Positions 1 to 12,801 are shown, numbered from the stretch's first letter. The stretch is DNA of 64,000 nt from Polytrichum commune (GCA_950295325.1 OX485809.1:29466144-29530143), one strand, 5' to 3'. Numbers and translations are program-made. The notes: generated by a model not told the origin, from the letters alone.

Positions 1-497
1 ACTCTTGCCTGCATGCATCATTGTGTGGGTTTCTAACACCCTTGTTCACCACCACTACTTGCACATAGTGTTGCCACCACTCTCAAAGTGCACATCTCTT
101 AGAACATCCGCACCCTTGCTCTAAATCCACCACTCAGCAAAGGGCCGGTAGAGGGCTCTACAATGGTTTAGTGACTCGCCAAAAATGAGGACCCCCACTC
201 TCGCTCCATAAATATGCAGTGTTATCCCGAATATCTGGGCCTGCTGATGCGGTCCATATGCATCGGCCCAACAAATGCTCATGTTGACTGCACATTGCCA
301 CGGAGTCACGACCACACAAGCACGGTAGGGGCCCCATGCGCTGAGTTGGCTGGGGAGGTGACCGGGTGAACAGGGAGCTACAGAGACTGCGAGCTCTTCC
401 ATAGCGACTCTCAGACTGCAAGCTCTTCCAGCAAGTTTCCAATTTTTTGCTTTCATAGTGGTTCACGGTTTCACATGTGTTTTTGGTAGTTGCTAGT

Positions 498-1794
498 ATG
501 GATCAATGGCGGAAACGCCTTCTTGCCACTTGGGAGCTCTTTTCGGAGGACGATGAGGAAGATGATTTCAATGTTAATTGGATTATTAGATTAGGGTTGA
601 ATGCACCGCGTGGTCAAATACCGAGCATTGTCCGAGGATCACGTCCAGGGAAATCGCCCAACATTGACAGGCATAGACACGAGATGCATGCCCGCATGAT
701 GTTTGATTATTTTGCAGATGAACCAGTGTATGGCCCAAACTTTTTTCGCCGCCGCTACCATATGCGGCGGTCATTATTTTTGACCATATTGGATAGGGTT
801 TGTGCTAGAGACGAATACTTTGTTCAGAAAATAGATGCGTGTGGTTTTTTAGGGTTGTCCCCTCATGAGAAGATCACATCCGCTTTGAGGATGTTGTGTT
901 ACGGGTTGTGTGCCGATGCTACAGACGAATATTGCAGGACTAATGAAACCACCGCGATGAGATCTATGAAGCGATTTTACCTTGCAATTAGGGCAAAGTT
1001 TGAGGCTTATCATATGAGGTAACCTACACGTGCCGATTTTGATAAACAATTGGCAATTAATGTTGATTGTGGCTTTCCAGGGATATTTGCCTCACTTGAT
1101 TGTATGCATTACGAGTGGAAGAATTGCCTGGTGGCTTGGCAGGGGGATTTTGGTGACAAAGATGGGAAGAAGTCCATTATTCTGGAGGCCATGGCGGATG
1201 GTGGATTGCACATATGGCATGCGTTTTTTTGGATTGTCGGGTTCCAACAATGACTTGAACATGTTGGATTGGTCACCGCTCATTCACAACATGTTGACTA
1301 GCGAAGCTCGTGACATGCAGTTCGAGGTTAACGGGTGTCAGTATGATCGGTATTATCTTCTCACGAACGGTATATATCATGTGTGGTCTTGCTTCGTGTA
1401 GAGCATCCATCAACCGCAAGATGAGAGGCGCAACTATTTTGCAAAAAGACAAGAGTTCGTATGCAAGGATGTTGAGAGATGTTTTGGTGTGTTGCAAGCC
1501 CGTTTCGCGATAATTCGAAACACGTGCCGCCATTGGAGCATGGATGTGATATCAAACATCATGTTCACATGTTGTATTTTGCACAATATGATAATTGATG
1601 ACGAAGAAGGTGTTGAAGGACTAGATGATATCATTGGTGAGTTGCACGAGGGAAATATCCCAATGCAAAGAGGTTTGTCCTTTGATGAGTTTATGGCAAG
1701 TACCATGGACATTGGCAAAGCGGACACTCATTTTGGTCTCCGTGGTGATCTAATTGAGCACTTGTGGATGTTGAAAGGCGCCAATTTGGCATAA
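498..1794 (+). pseudogene. ALP1-like PIF/Harbinger transposase, broken by two stops and one frameshift
   Basis: In an intact relative this would be the DDE nuclease that cuts and integrates a Harbinger element. The first ATG of the frame is at 498 (MDQWRKRLL). The family pattern is clear: a RRRYHMRRSLFL helix region, GLSPHEKITSALRML, then SLDCMHYEWKNC carrying the first catalytic Asp, GSNNDLNMLD carrying the second, and DVERCFGVLQARF carrying the Glu. Three lesions break it. There is a TAA stop at 1020-1022, an extra T in the T7 run at 1224-1230 that shifts the frame, and a TAG at 1399-1401. The frame then runs to a stop at 1792-1794. The product cannot be full length. The Myb-like partner on the opposite strand is still open, so the two genes have decayed unevenly. 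The assignment rests on motif order. Confidence 0.85.
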
Positions 1795-2600
1795 TATATA
1801 AAAATGTGACTAGTATCCATAAGTTTGGCCATACCGATTGCAATACATGTGTGTTTTAGAGAAAAAATGGATGCTGAAATTTTCAAATAATATACAAATG
1901 TGTGACTACTATCACATTTATTGGTAAAAACTATGGCCATTCAACGCTAAATCAAGTCCCATGTCAAGTTCTATGTCTTTGTTTTGTGAATTGTCATGGA
2001 CTCCCACAACATTCCATGTGGTGGGCATTCCTAGTCTAATATGCTCAATGTCATCCCATGGCACACTATCACCACGGATATCTACATATGAACTCCATTG
2101 GCCTACAACATCACTAGTGAAACCACTGGGCGCAATCCCGCCCACTTGGAATTGCCGGCTAGAAGGTTCATGCTCTTCAAAAGCATGTTGTGCATGCGAT
2201 CAAGAACAACATATATATTTTACATCACCACTACATCGATCATGACATCAACATACCACAAGCACAGTCCAGAGCTCACATTCAAAAGTGCATAGGGGCA
2301 AACCAAGCACAAGGCAAACCGCGGCTCCAGAGCTCACATTCAAGCACAGGGGCAGATCAAGCGCAAGGCAGATCAAGTACCTGGGCACCTGCAAGAAAGC
2401 ACAGCATTGGAGTTCACCTCAGAATGGTGACGGTCTTCTTCGTCAAAGTCTTGCAATTCCACGAATTATCTATCCCCCGGATGCTCATAATTATGTCTAC
2501 CTTCATCGTTGATCTCGGGGTCACACTCTTCGTCATCATGTACAACGCTTACTCGTGCCTCCCGCATTTGCCTGAGTGTTTCCTCATCTTCCCGAGTTTT

Positions 2601-4028
2601 TTACCCCGTTTCTTCTCGTTCTTGTGCCACCTCGGCCATTTCCGAGACCTTTCGCTCGTGTTGCTCACGCAACTCAACGGCGGCAGATTCTGCCCTTCGA
2701 CATCGCAATTTGAGAAGCTCCTCCTCTCGAAGCAAACGAATATATTCTTGAGCCTCCGGCGTGGTAACTTGGTCCATCAGTGCGGTGAACAAGAGTAGCA
2801 TGTTGTGATACTCCAGACTTGCCGCCTTGCGGAGGGTTGCTTCCGCCATCTTCTCGGTGGCCTTGGCATGAGTCAAAGCCGCTCTTTCGTGGACCTTGTC
2901 AGCTCGCTGGCCATCTTTCGCTACTTTCGTGCCACCGGGCCTCAAGGTGAATGCCATGCTTGTAGTTGCCTCACCTAAAGTTTCCACGACACTCACAGAC
3001 TTTTGGGTGTCCACTTGGGAACCCGATTGCGACTCGTGGTCAGAAGAACCAGACAACCTCTTTGACAGAGGTGTCTGTCGTGATGGACTAACACCGTCAG
3101 TCCATCGCGGGAAACCCTTCACCAATTCCCAACAGTGTTCAAACATGAACTCGGTGTTCTTAGCGGTTTTAGTACGATACAAATCTTTAGCCATGCAAAT
3201 AATATATGTTTCTTTAGTGCCACTTTGGTTTAACCTTTTGATTTGATTATAGGCACCGATGAATTTGCCCACATCGTGCTTAATCATGCCCCATTTCGAT
3301 TCCAATGATCGCGCGCCCCTATGCCCCCCTAGTCTACATTGTTCATAATGCAAAAATATTTGTTCCCAGAAAGCGTTGCCCTTTTGCTGATTCCCGCAAA
3401 TGGGCTCCTGAGAGATGGCCCGGACACTTCTAGTCAAGTGGTGCTCTTCCTCAGGAGCAAATTTTTTCCCTTTCGCCGGGCGTACACATCCTACACCACA
3501 ACCATGGCCCCAGCTACGCCCAAGATCATGACAATTCTCATTCCCTCTATCGAATCCACTGAACCCTAAATTGGAGTGATCACTCACATGTGATTGAGGG
3601 CCTGTTGGCCCGGTCGAATCTTGCCAAGTTGATGTTGTGGCTCGATCATTGACCTCCGCCAATGTTGCAGCTCCACCCGGTCCACAATCACGAACTGGTG
3701 CACCTGATGCCCGCAATGAAGCTCCCTGGTTGCGCCCGCAACCAACTCTCCGAGATTGATCATGAGAGCAATCTAATCGCGGCGCCGACCTCCCTCGTTG
3801 CACACCTTCGAACTCGACTTCATCGTATTGTTTGCGAACCAGGAATCCCAATGTGGAAGACTTTTGCTGCAGAAGGATCATGTCCTCGCTGCACACCGCC
3901 ACGACCACGGCCTCATTGCACCGACTGCGGATGCCCACGACTTGCCATCGCGTAAAAAAAAACTTCAAACATCGCTTAAAAAAAATAGAACAAAATCTCC
4001 CCAAAAAACACCCGGCTTTTGGGCGCAC
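2601..4028 (-). CDS. PIF/Harbinger ORF1-type Myb/NAM-associated-like protein, 475 aa
   Basis: This is the likely DNA-binding accessory protein of the Harbinger element. In the family it brings the transposase to the element ends. The conserved part begins near residue 188 (KGKKFAPEEEHHL) and runs to about 310. It has the spaced tryptophans of a SANT/Myb-like fold (W221, W246, W300) and the motifs RSLESKWGMIKHDVGKF and FMFEHCWELVKG. Residues 385-475 are charged and rich in E, R, K and A (LRRAESAAVELREQHERK), consistent with a coiled coil. The first 185 residues are low in recognisable motifs, so the real start may lie downstream or be spliced. The frame is open throughout. It faces the transposase pseudogene at 498-1794. 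Similar plant proteins are often annotated as NAM-associated domain proteins. Confidence 0.75.
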   Translation of the reverse strand: MRPKAGCFLGRFCSIFFKRCLKFFFTRWQVVGIRSRCNEAVVVAVCSEDMILLQQKSSTLGFLVRKQYDEVEFEGVQRGRSAPRLDCSHDQSRRVGCGRNQGASLRASGAPVRDCGPGGAATLAEVNDRATTSTWQDSTGPTGPQSHVSDHSNLGFSGFDRGNENCHDLGRSWGHGCGVGCVRPAKGKKFAPEEEHHLTRSVRAISQEPICGNQQKGNAFWEQIFLHYEQCRLGGHRGARSLESKWGMIKHDVGKFIGAYNQIKRLNQSGTKETYIICMAKDLYRTKTAKNTEFMFEHCWELVKGFPRWTDGVSPSRQTPLSKRLSGSSDHESQSGSQVDTQKSVSVVETLGEATTSMAFTLRPGGTKVAKDGQRADKVHERAALTHAKATEKMAEATLRKAASLEYHNMLLLFTALMDQVTTPEAQEYIRLLREEELLKLRCRRAESAAVELREQHERKVSEMAEVAQEREETG

Positions 4029-4112
4029 CCATAAAACTCACAAACTCTACAAAATGGCGCAATAAGGGAGTATTTTGACGAGCCCGCTCTTCAACCCATG
4101 CCAAATCTCTAA

Positions 4113-4977
4113 TTTTAGTTTGACGTGGGCCTCATTAGTTATATTCTTAGGAAAATGATGTAGTTGACCATTCATTGTATGCAACTTTTGTTCTTGAAGT
4201 AACACTCAATGTATCGTAAGTCTCCAAAAAGAGTTAGGGAAGACTTGGGGTGTTAGGGCTCACGTTATTTCCACCACGACTAGACAATTAATGTGGTCCA
4301 TATTCATTTTTCCACAAAATGTAATTTTCCACCCATGTTAATAGGATAGTTTAGTGTACTTGTCATGCTCTGATGCAACCACCATTAGTTATGAACATTG
4401 CCTTTTGGAGTGACTTTTATAAAATGAGAATAAGCCCACATTAAATTATGAAATATAGTCATGTCTTGCACACTACACTACATTGATTATCCTAATTAGT
4501 GAGGGAGGGGTAATAGTTGCATGTGGGAAATTAGTGAAGGCAATACTAATTTTCTTTACATTATGACATTAGTGCCACCAAAAGCTCTAGGAAGCATTGT
4601 TCATCTTAACATTATTCATTGAAAATACTATTCATAGGAACGCTATTCACTTAAAGTACCAGCACATTCATCCTAGCATTATTCATTGCACAAGCATGTC
4701 TTTGGATATTAAAAAATAAAAAAATAAAAAAACATCACTTTACAAACACCTTAGAGCACAGACTATCAAATATACATGAATTTAGTATCACTCAGTAAAA
4801 TTTCAACCCTCACTAATTTTGAGACTTGGCAAAATAGTGCATGTTCCAAGAATTAATACCACATGCACTCATTGGGACAATCAACGTAGTTTCTTCTATT
4901 TTGTAGAATAATGTCTTATTTACTATAATGTGCACCATATCAAATCAAACTAATTAGATTAGTGACAAAAGCTTAAT
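4113..4977. other. AT-rich intergenic stretch, nothing recognised
   Basis: I see no ORF of note, no tandem array and no terminal-repeat pair here. A short A-rich run lies near 4710. It is probably old repeat sequence. Confidence 0.4.
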
Positions 4978-4980
4978 TTA

Positions 4981-5474
4981 AGGCCACTTCACACAAGAGA
5001 CTGAGAGCCCGTGACCATTACACTTCTAGGATTCTCAATGGTGGAAAGGTGGAGCTGGTCCAAGTTCGCTTCACAGTACGCTTGAGGGACCAACGGAGTA
5101 AATGAATGCAAGATGGATGCAAAGTCTACATGGATTCCAACAGGGCATCAAATGGATCACGTTTCATGGTCACTTGGACTATTTTCAAAAACCACCTGGA
5201 GGTAGACCTAACACAAAACGAAGAGACCATGGCACTCCGAACGCTCCCAACCATTGATTTATTCTATTTTATCATGACCGAAGACCCGCATGAATAGAAA
5301 CTCATTGAATTAGCTTTTGGTTGAGGGCCCAGTCACATATGACTTCACACTACACTCGAGGGTCCGTGACCACACTCCATGATTTTGAAGGTGTGTTGGG
5401 ACGGCCTTTGGACACTTTCTTTTGGGCTCTCAAAATTACGTGGTCACGGCTCTTGGCTCGTGTGTGAAGCGGCC
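4981..5474. mobile_element. Harbinger-type MITE, family B (GGCCACTTCACAC ends)
   Basis: The left end reads AGGCCACTTCACACAAGAG and the right end, reverse complemented, reads GGCCGCTTCACACACGAGCC. It is flanked by TTA on both sides (4978-4980 and 5475-5477). Three further full copies of similar length lie at 23910-24413, 24491-24989 and 41527-42010. The 3-bp duplication and ~490-504 bp size point to a non-autonomous PIF/Harbinger MITE. No coding content is apparent. Confidence 0.8.
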
Positions 5475-5784
5475 TTAATAGAGCCCACACCAAAGAGAAC
5501 TGTTCGAAGAAAGAGTGCACCTATACGGGTGCTACAGACAGTCACTGAATGGGCTTGGTTTCTCCAAAGTGGGTATAAGATGCTAAAATCTAGATTAATA
5601 CCAGATGACATTACAAATTTGTGGTAATAATTCAAGGATATTATATGTGAAATCTAGGGGCCCACCAAAGATGGTCATGTTGCTGAAGGAATATTATGTC
5701 CTAAACATAATTAAGTTTTCAAAGATGCTGATTTTTTTTTGTATACCTTAGAACAAAAATACATAGTTTCCCTGCTTGTAACAG

Positions 5785-6060
5785 TGTCCGGGGAGTTTTC
5801 TGGGCATGATCGGACAATATCCTAGTGATTCTAAATCCAACCGGTTGCTTTTGCGTTGGCTTGTCGGCCTTCTGTCTCAACACAAAATAAAAAATAAAAA
5901 TAAAAATAAAAAATCCAACCGGTTACATGTTGACATCTTCCGGTTTTGCTTTATTCATTTGAGGTATATTCTTTAGATTCCTCCCAAATGATAAGTGAAT
6001 CTCATGAAGTCTTGAAGTTCAACCTGTTCATCTGTAATTAACCGCCGGTTCATCCTGAAC
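5785..6060. mobile_element. hAT-type MITE fragment, family D (CCGGTT-rich)
   Basis: The sequence starts near CAGTGTCCGGGGAG, carries CCAACCGGTTACATGTTGAC and CATCTTCCGGTTTTGC, and matches the better-preserved copy at 49737-49962. It is interrupted by an A-rich insertion around 5880-5915 and its far end is degraded. No target duplication is visible. Confidence 0.55.
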
Positions 6061-7540
6061 ATAGGCTTGTGATGTTTTTAGGATATTGGATTTAGTGTTG
6101 GATTTGGTACTCCGATCAAATATTATTGTGGTCTTATAGGCACAACTTAGTTATCCTAAGACTCAACCAAAATTTTGGTTGGGAGTTGGTTGCTTTGTGC
6201 ACAAAACTTTTCATGATTGGTCACATACTATGATTGTCAAATACTAATTGGAACTATGCAAGGTCATAACTCCCTATTATGGGTTTTATGTTTTACAAAA
6301 AATAATTAAATAAGTTGCAGGACTTTACTTCATGAAAACTTACATTCTTAGCCAAAAATTAGAGCATTGCGTAACCCCGTACACTAATTGACATTAATTA
6401 CCATAAAGTTAATCTTAACAAAACTATTAAACAAATTGAAGTTGGCCCTGACTATTTGGTGTAGTCGGTTTAACCCCTAACTTCCCACACCCAATTTCCT
6501 TCAAATCTGCCCATAAAATGTGACCTCAATTTCAATGACCTTAGTTGAAGACTTAAACTTCTTTTGGCAAATCCAACCATATAGATGCTTGCAGGTTATA
6601 TGTGAGTACTCACAATCCAAAAGTCAAACGTTGAACTTCTGTTATGTAGAAGATTATGATAGGAATGTCAATAGTGGTCTTGAGTGGGCATTATCTTAGA
6701 AATTAAATTGGGGTTAGTTTTTTTATCAAACCTCTGCTCAAATCATCTCCAAATGACAAGGAAGGGATAATATACCTACTCATTCAAATGAAGGGCAAGA
6801 TACCTACTCAAATCAACACACCATGTGGTTGAACTAGGCCTTTGCCTGGTATGGAGGTAATCAAACATTGTTGCAGTTGTGGCTTCAGTGGCAGGGCCTG
6901 GCTTCATTATGATTAGCATCTTGGTGACTTGTGATTGTATTCCAAGTGTTACTAAAGTTGTAGTGCATGGGAGGGGCGAGGTTTTTTTTTGTGGCCGGAA
7001 TTGTCATATGGTCACAAACAAAAAAACACCGCTCCTTTGTAAGTCTATAATGCCCAAATGTTTTTACAAGGACCAACAATTATTGTTAGGCTTACATTTA
7101 GTGTTGGCGACACTACACATGTGGTTTATAGTTAGTATTGAGCAAAGACATATATAATTGGTGATACTAAATACAATCTTTAACTTGGGGTAGTTCACTT
7201 AGTGCATTTTTAAAACAACGTGCGGCATGATATAGGGAGGATTAAATTTGTTTGACATAAACTTTATAAAAGAAAACTCCAAATAATGAAAGGTCCATTA
7301 AAAATAGACAAACCCATTACAAGTAAGGTATATAGCTTTAAAACGTGGGCCATTCCTTTTTTGTTAAAATAACGTTGGGGCTGAAAACAAGGATCCTAGG
7401 ATGTATGTTTAGTAAGATCAAATTTGTACGCATGCTTCACGAGGGATGGATGAAAAATGGCTCATTGTTTGCCCATAAATGGTTGTCTTCTTGCACTACC
7501 GTTTGTAAAAAAACACCTAGGGTTTTGTTTCTTCCTTGAA
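6061..7540. other. Intergenic stretch with no supported gene
   Basis: Only short uninformative ORFs occur here. A segment near 7085-7180 (GGCGACACTACACATG and TTGGTGATACTAAATAC) resembles the TA-flanked MITE family C seen at 23277-23623, so it is probably a C fragment in an old repeat background. Confidence 0.4.
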
Positions 7541-7544
7541 TCCC

Positions 7545-8070
7545 CTGTGTTTTGGGCAACTTTTTGTTGAAGTTCCTCCTTGTCGAAGCTTATGGTAACA
7601 AAGTCCATCAAGTATGTTTTGTTGTAGTTGTGCCGCAATATTACAACAAGTTGAAGGTTTTTTAGGAGGAAACATGTGCCTCACTTAGGATTCCTTTGGA
7701 CAAAAAACCAGTGTTGGAGTGGCCGTTTGAGTTTCGGGACAATGATGATAAATTTAGGATTCGGCAGAAGGTGGAGGGTTTGAATGACGTAGTGGCTGAT
7801 GTGTATGTCTTGCCGCAATGGAGTGAGGTGGAGGGAGCCCCTAAACGGTTTTGTTTATATGATGGAAATCACGTACCAAATCCAAGTCACCAACAAGCGG
7901 CCGAGGAGAAGTTTCCATGGACTAAAGAGGACAATGAAGACCAACATGTAGAGCCTCTCATAAACTCTAGGGTTATGGGTTCCACATGGATTACTGTTTT
8001 TTTGGACCACCATATGAACTCAACCCTAGTTCCAAATGACGTGTGGGAGCGGTATCTTGAACACACATAA
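7545..8070 (+). pseudogene. Unrecognised coding-like fragment
   Basis: I do not recognise this protein. A 124-residue open frame begins at 7696 (MDKKPVLEWPFEFRDND) and ends at a TAA at 8068-8070. The same frame reads as plausible protein upstream from about 7545, interrupted by one stop (near 7662), which suggests a longer gene remnant. The segment is charged and mixed, with motifs VVADVYVLPQWSEVEG and GSTWITVFLDHHMN, and has no membrane segment or low-complexity bias. A further coding-like piece in the neighbourhood (8335-8535, HLTHEMHQKLIDHGVVVIAEV) could belong to the same remnant. It may be an old transposon gene or host gene piece; no neighbour helps decide. Confidence 0.3.
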
Positions 8071-8535
8071 AATATGAAGAGGATTTTTGAAGTGTTCATT
8101 GCAGGAAAATAATTGATGGGTGCTAAAGTCTTGGGACTTTAATGGTAATAGAGTGGTGAAGATCTTCTGCATCAAATGTCGCAAGGAGATTGGGGGAGAC
8201 AATGAAAAACATGACAAAAACCAACATTCAAAATTTGTTCAACAATTTCAAAGAAAATCATTTGCAATCTACAACCCATGTGAATAATTGGTGTGTCAAA
8301 AACGATATGAACTATCAAGATTGTCCACAATCCATTGCACCTTAAGGGGATGGGTGTGCATCTCACTCATGAGATGCACCAAAAACTCATTGACCATGGG
8401 GTTGTTGTTATAGCGGAAGTGAACTTGTCGTTGTTTGTTGCACACAAGCCCTTCATAGACCTAGGGATGTTCAAGGAATCTGCCCCAAAGAGTTTTTGGA
8501 TGAAGGTGGACATGCCACCTCGCACGGCCGGTTAG

Positions 8536-9840
8536 AAAAAAGTTAGTCCATGATTCATGTGAGGCCTCCTACAATGTTCTCTTGCCAAAGAGTAATGTCA
8601 TCCTACAATAATCATATGTCAAAAGACACGTCTCTTTGGTTGATGATTACCTATAGTATATTAGTGATATTCATAAAGTAAAGCAGATAAAACCATGGGT
8701 TTAGTATTCCCAAACCTTGAGTTTATGAGAATTAATAAGAAGTCATCCGAGTTTTCTTTATGCGTAAATTATCATACATAAAGAGTGGTGTTGGGCTATT
8801 AAGAAACCAACGTTTTGGCTTGTCCTACTAGAATGGGTGGGCCAAGCTAGCCTTGCATAGCCAACTTGAGATTTAGGACAAGGAGTCCCATGCGCATACT
8901 TTATTTTAGATTTTAAAGTCCTCTAAAAATTTGAGACGTGAAATAAAGAGTTTTTTTTTAAAAATCACGCAACTTTCAAAATAGGCTCTGATACACGACG
9001 AGCTAAGGAATTCTTAATAGAAAGTTTCCTTAAAGAAGGATCAAACCCATGGTTTCTTCCCCTTTTGAGGGACTTTATGGATAACTCTATTATCTAGTTA
9101 TACTTTGTTGTGTTTAGGCCTCCATTCTTTTCAACGTGCTAGACAAAGGAAGAAACTCAATTCACATTGGTTGTGTTGAAGTTTCAAATTCAAATGGATC
9201 AAAGTTAATCTATGATATCATCCTTTTGCTTGTATGAAGGGCAATAAATGGTGAGAACTGGCTACAAGTAACAAATGAACCGGTTTGTTTTTCCCATATT
9301 ACGAGCTCAAAACTAAAACTCTATGAAGCAACCAACCCATATTTTGGAAAAATAAATAAATGCCTATTTTGAGTAAAAACGCAAGGAATAACCGAAGCAT
9401 TTCAATGAACAAGCCATTGATAACGAAAAAGGAAGGATAGCAACCGAGTTGGCTAATTTCTCTCCCTTCACTTATCAAGGGAAATTATGCCATGATTTGA
9501 TCAAAGTTTGTTTATTATTAGCTATAAACAAATATGATGTTTTGAGCACATTAGATGAATCCTCATCAAGTATTAAATTTCCCTAAAACAACATCATGTG
9601 GCCCGAGGTTGCTATCATTAGTTTTAACACCAAATTAGTCTCAAAGATATGAGTTAATCTAGTCCAAGTCATTTGAGACGATTGGTCATTAAATTTCACA
9701 TAGTCACGTTTTATGTTGGTTGAATGAGAGGTATGCTTGTATGCGATGGAATTCCTTCTCTTCCAATTCTCACAAGTGAATCATGAGATCACTATATTGA
9801 GATTTCCATATAGATAATAATACATTTTTGTCAAGATTAT
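8536..9840. other. Intergenic stretch with no supported gene
   Basis: AT-rich sequence with no convincing ORF, tandem array or paired termini. Confidence 0.4.
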
Positions 9841-9849
9841 GGGCATAGT

Positions 9850-10047
9850 CAGTCAAGATCCTAGTGATTCTAAATCCAGCCAGTTACATGTTGACATCTT
9901 CCGGTTTTGCCTTATTTGTTTGAAATATATTCTATAGATTCATCTAAAATGATCGGTAATTCTCCTAAAGTTTTGAACTTCAACCGGTTATTTCTCAAAC
10001 TCAACCGGTTCATCAATAACCAACTGCCGGTTCTTTCCCGAGCAGTG
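9850..10047. mobile_element. hAT-type MITE copy, family D
   Basis: The block contains CCAGTTACATGTTGACATC, TTCAACCGGTTATTTCTC and AACTGCCGGTTC, and ends in CCCGAGCAGTG. This matches the copy at 49737-49962 in opposite orientation. The first terminal bases on the left are missing, so target duplications cannot be read. Confidence 0.6.
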
Positions 10048-10179
10048 GTTGGGGAAATGATCGATCGCAAGAGGGAATTATCGCACACAAGCCTACCACA
10101 TGAACTCCTCATGAACGACCAAGTATTTGTGGCACCCATCAAAATTGGACGTGAAAACGTTGGAACGACACGACATATT

Positions 10180-10570
10180 GTATTTAGTGTCACCAATTCT
10201 ATATGTCTTGCTCAATACTATTTGTAAATGGCCCGTATAGTGTCATCAACACTAGATGTATACCTATGAATATTTGTCTTCCCTTGTATGATTTTTTTGG
10301 CATTGTAGATTAACAATATTATAATTAGCCTCACTTACTAAGTGGATTTTCATCCAATCTTTAATCATCCATGACAATATTCTATTATAAAAACGTTAGG
10401 ATACAAAATATATCAAGTTATGTAAGAGTGGTGGGAGTTCATCACATAGATGTAAGTTGGGATGATAATACTTATAAATTTATGAATAAGAAGTGTCATT
10501 AGAAAAGTAACCACATTGACATAAAATACCATATGACACTAGATACAATATTTTAGTTAGTGTCGGTATG
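10180..10570. mobile_element. Family C MITE, diverged copy
   Basis: The left part (TATTTAGTGTCACCAATTC, then TGCTCAATACTA) and right part (ATATGACACTAGATACAA) match the copy at 27782-29473. This copy lacks the 1.3-kb Harbinger insertion found there and so shows the unoccupied target site. The ends are eroded. Confidence 0.55.
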
Positions 10571-10824
10571 GTATACATGTGAATGCATGGTCTCAATATT
10601 CAACATCAATTATGGTATTAAACACATTACTCATGGGGTATCTAAATTATAATGAGAATCAAATATTGATATTTAGTGGGTATGTCAAGATGAGAGAATC
10701 TTTGTATATATGAGTAATTAACTAGGTTAATAACATTCTAAATCATATTGATACTAGGACAATCTTGCCTAGGTATGAAGGTTCTTGCATAGTGTATAGA
10801 CCCAAATGATGTGTATATGTATAC

Positions 10825-10853
10825 ATGTGTGTGTGTGTGTGTGTGCGTGTGTG
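10825..10853. repeat. (GT)n microsatellite
   Basis: An uninterrupted GT run with one GC variant, in AT-rich non-coding sequence. Confidence 0.85.
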
Positions 10854-12799
10854 AAATCCTTGTTATACAATCCCGAATGGACATAATAAAAGACAATACC
10901 ATTCCAACATTGGTTGGAACCTCCTTACACTTCCAAATTTTATAATTATTTTTTTAGATGATTTGATTATGAAATTTACTTTAAAAGACCTTGAATTAGT
11001 CTAGAGGAACCCATATGAGATGAATTAATCATAATTCATGAAGTTCATATTTTTACTAGACATGCCTTTACCTCGGTAGTAGTGGTGGGAGCCCAACTCT
11101 ATGCGGTGGGCATCTAGCCAAACATGAGTTTTTAGGGTCATGTTGATGATCCTCTTTCAAAGAAGCACCTAATGCGGGGTCACTTTGATGATGCCCATTC
11201 AAATGTGCACCTAATTTAGACCCATTTCACACTTGTCCATAGATGTGGGCCCAAAGATGTTGAGTGATCGTGCTTGTGGTTGGGGGTTCAACAATACGGA
11301 CCCATGTGTTAATTCCTCAATCTATTGGTGCACTGAACAAACATGAAATGATTTACTTACTTAAATGTGTGATTAGAATCGAGGAGGCAGTTCCACTACC
11401 ATTCATTGATCACTGCAAAGTTCTAGTCATGTCAACAATTATTTTATTTCTTATGGTTTAATTGGAGAGTGTAACTTGCATTACAATTACAACCATTGCT
11501 TGATGGACTTTTACTATAGTTAAATGGGAACAACCTTTCATTTTTATAAGTATAATAAGTAGTTGGTAATTTTGTTATATGAAGATGGTAATATTTTTCT
11601 AACATTTAGATGATGCTAGTGTTAGTATTATGATCTCGTACTTATGAACACTATCATCGTATAAGACTTGGGCAACAAGTCTTTCATCGTTGAAAATTGA
11701 CATGTGTCATAGAATCTATCATCATGGTAAATTTGCATGTTATTACTCCGAAGTGCATGATGTGTTGTCCAAGTTCAATATGTTGGCAATGGAAAAATTA
11801 GCATTTTGTTTGGTTAAGACTCTTTTTAGAAGTGTGGCACCAAGTTAATCAATGAAGAAAATAGACTCATGATCTTTGGTACTCATGTGAGTACTATCTA
11901 ATCATCCTTCCTATCTTATTCCACAACGTAGTACACTTTCTCGTTGTAAAATGAAATACAATATTTTACTCCATTTACTTCAATTGGTGGCGCCATATAT
12001 TAGTGTGGTCTCCATGGTATTGCCACAAGACTAAAGGTAGGCAAAATGGTGTTGTGGCATGGCGTATCACATGAATTGGTGTGGTCCAAATATTAAGAAT
12101 GGCTTTGTTAAAAACACGTGACATGGAGCCATGCACACTAGCGGTGGTGGTGGCGCCGCCACATGGCAAATAAAGGAGCATCTTCTCCACTAAAGGACTT
12201 CACGACACACACTACTTTGAAGTTTGAACAACGGGAAATGGGTCATGGTGCACATGTCGATATCCCCACTTTCAAATTGATTCTATTGCCAAAATGAATG
12301 AGTGCAGAATCGTATGAAATTCTTAAACCAAATACTAGAGGTGGGATGACAACTTTAGAATCTTCAATTAGTGTGATCCACTAGCATTGCGTGCAATTAC
12401 AAGTGGGTTCGTGCTGCTACCCGAAGAATGTCAATGGAGGTCACTTTGAATATTGTGACCTATTTTCCTTCACAAAAAACAAGCAACTCAATCTAGTTGG
12501 TCCTTGCGTCGGTAGCGGTGTTCTCGGCTTGCAAGTATGCTAGATACTCGATGAATTCTCAAAGGCCGAGCCACTTTGCCAACAAATTATATAAGCTTAC
12601 CCCAAATTTAGATATTCCAACCTTCCCACATTGTTTCTCCCAAGCACAAGACTTTTGACAAAAGAAACACAAATGTTCATATAAGATACGTATCATTATC
12701 CACACTCATTTAATTACATCACAAATTAAAGGTCCCTACTATGGTTGACTAACTTTTTTTCTTTTTTCTTTTTTAAAAAAAAAAACTTCTCTTTCTCTC

Positions 12800-12801
<2 letters not shown>

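Larger units (their letters stand above)
102..4109. mobile_element. PIF/Harbinger DNA transposon, decayed, with convergent transposase and Myb-like ORFs
   Basis: The element is defined by a DDE transposase pseudogene on the + strand and a Myb/NAM-associated-like ORF on the - strand that point toward each other. This pairing is typical of plant PIF/Harbinger elements. The outer limits are tentative. A TTA at 99-101 precedes a left end reading GAACATCCGCACCC, and the right end near 4109 is followed by TAA, so the 3-bp target duplication is not clean and the terminal repeats are only weakly similar. Content between the ORFs (1800-2600) shows no further gene. Confidence 0.7.

Noticed and set aside
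121-466. Two overlapping ~100-residue - strand frames at the left end
   Set aside because: They overlap each other in the subterminal part of the Harbinger element and show no family pattern.
102-4109. Clean terminal repeats for the first Harbinger element
   Set aside because: Left TTA and right TAA do not match and the ends align poorly, so borders are given only as approximate.
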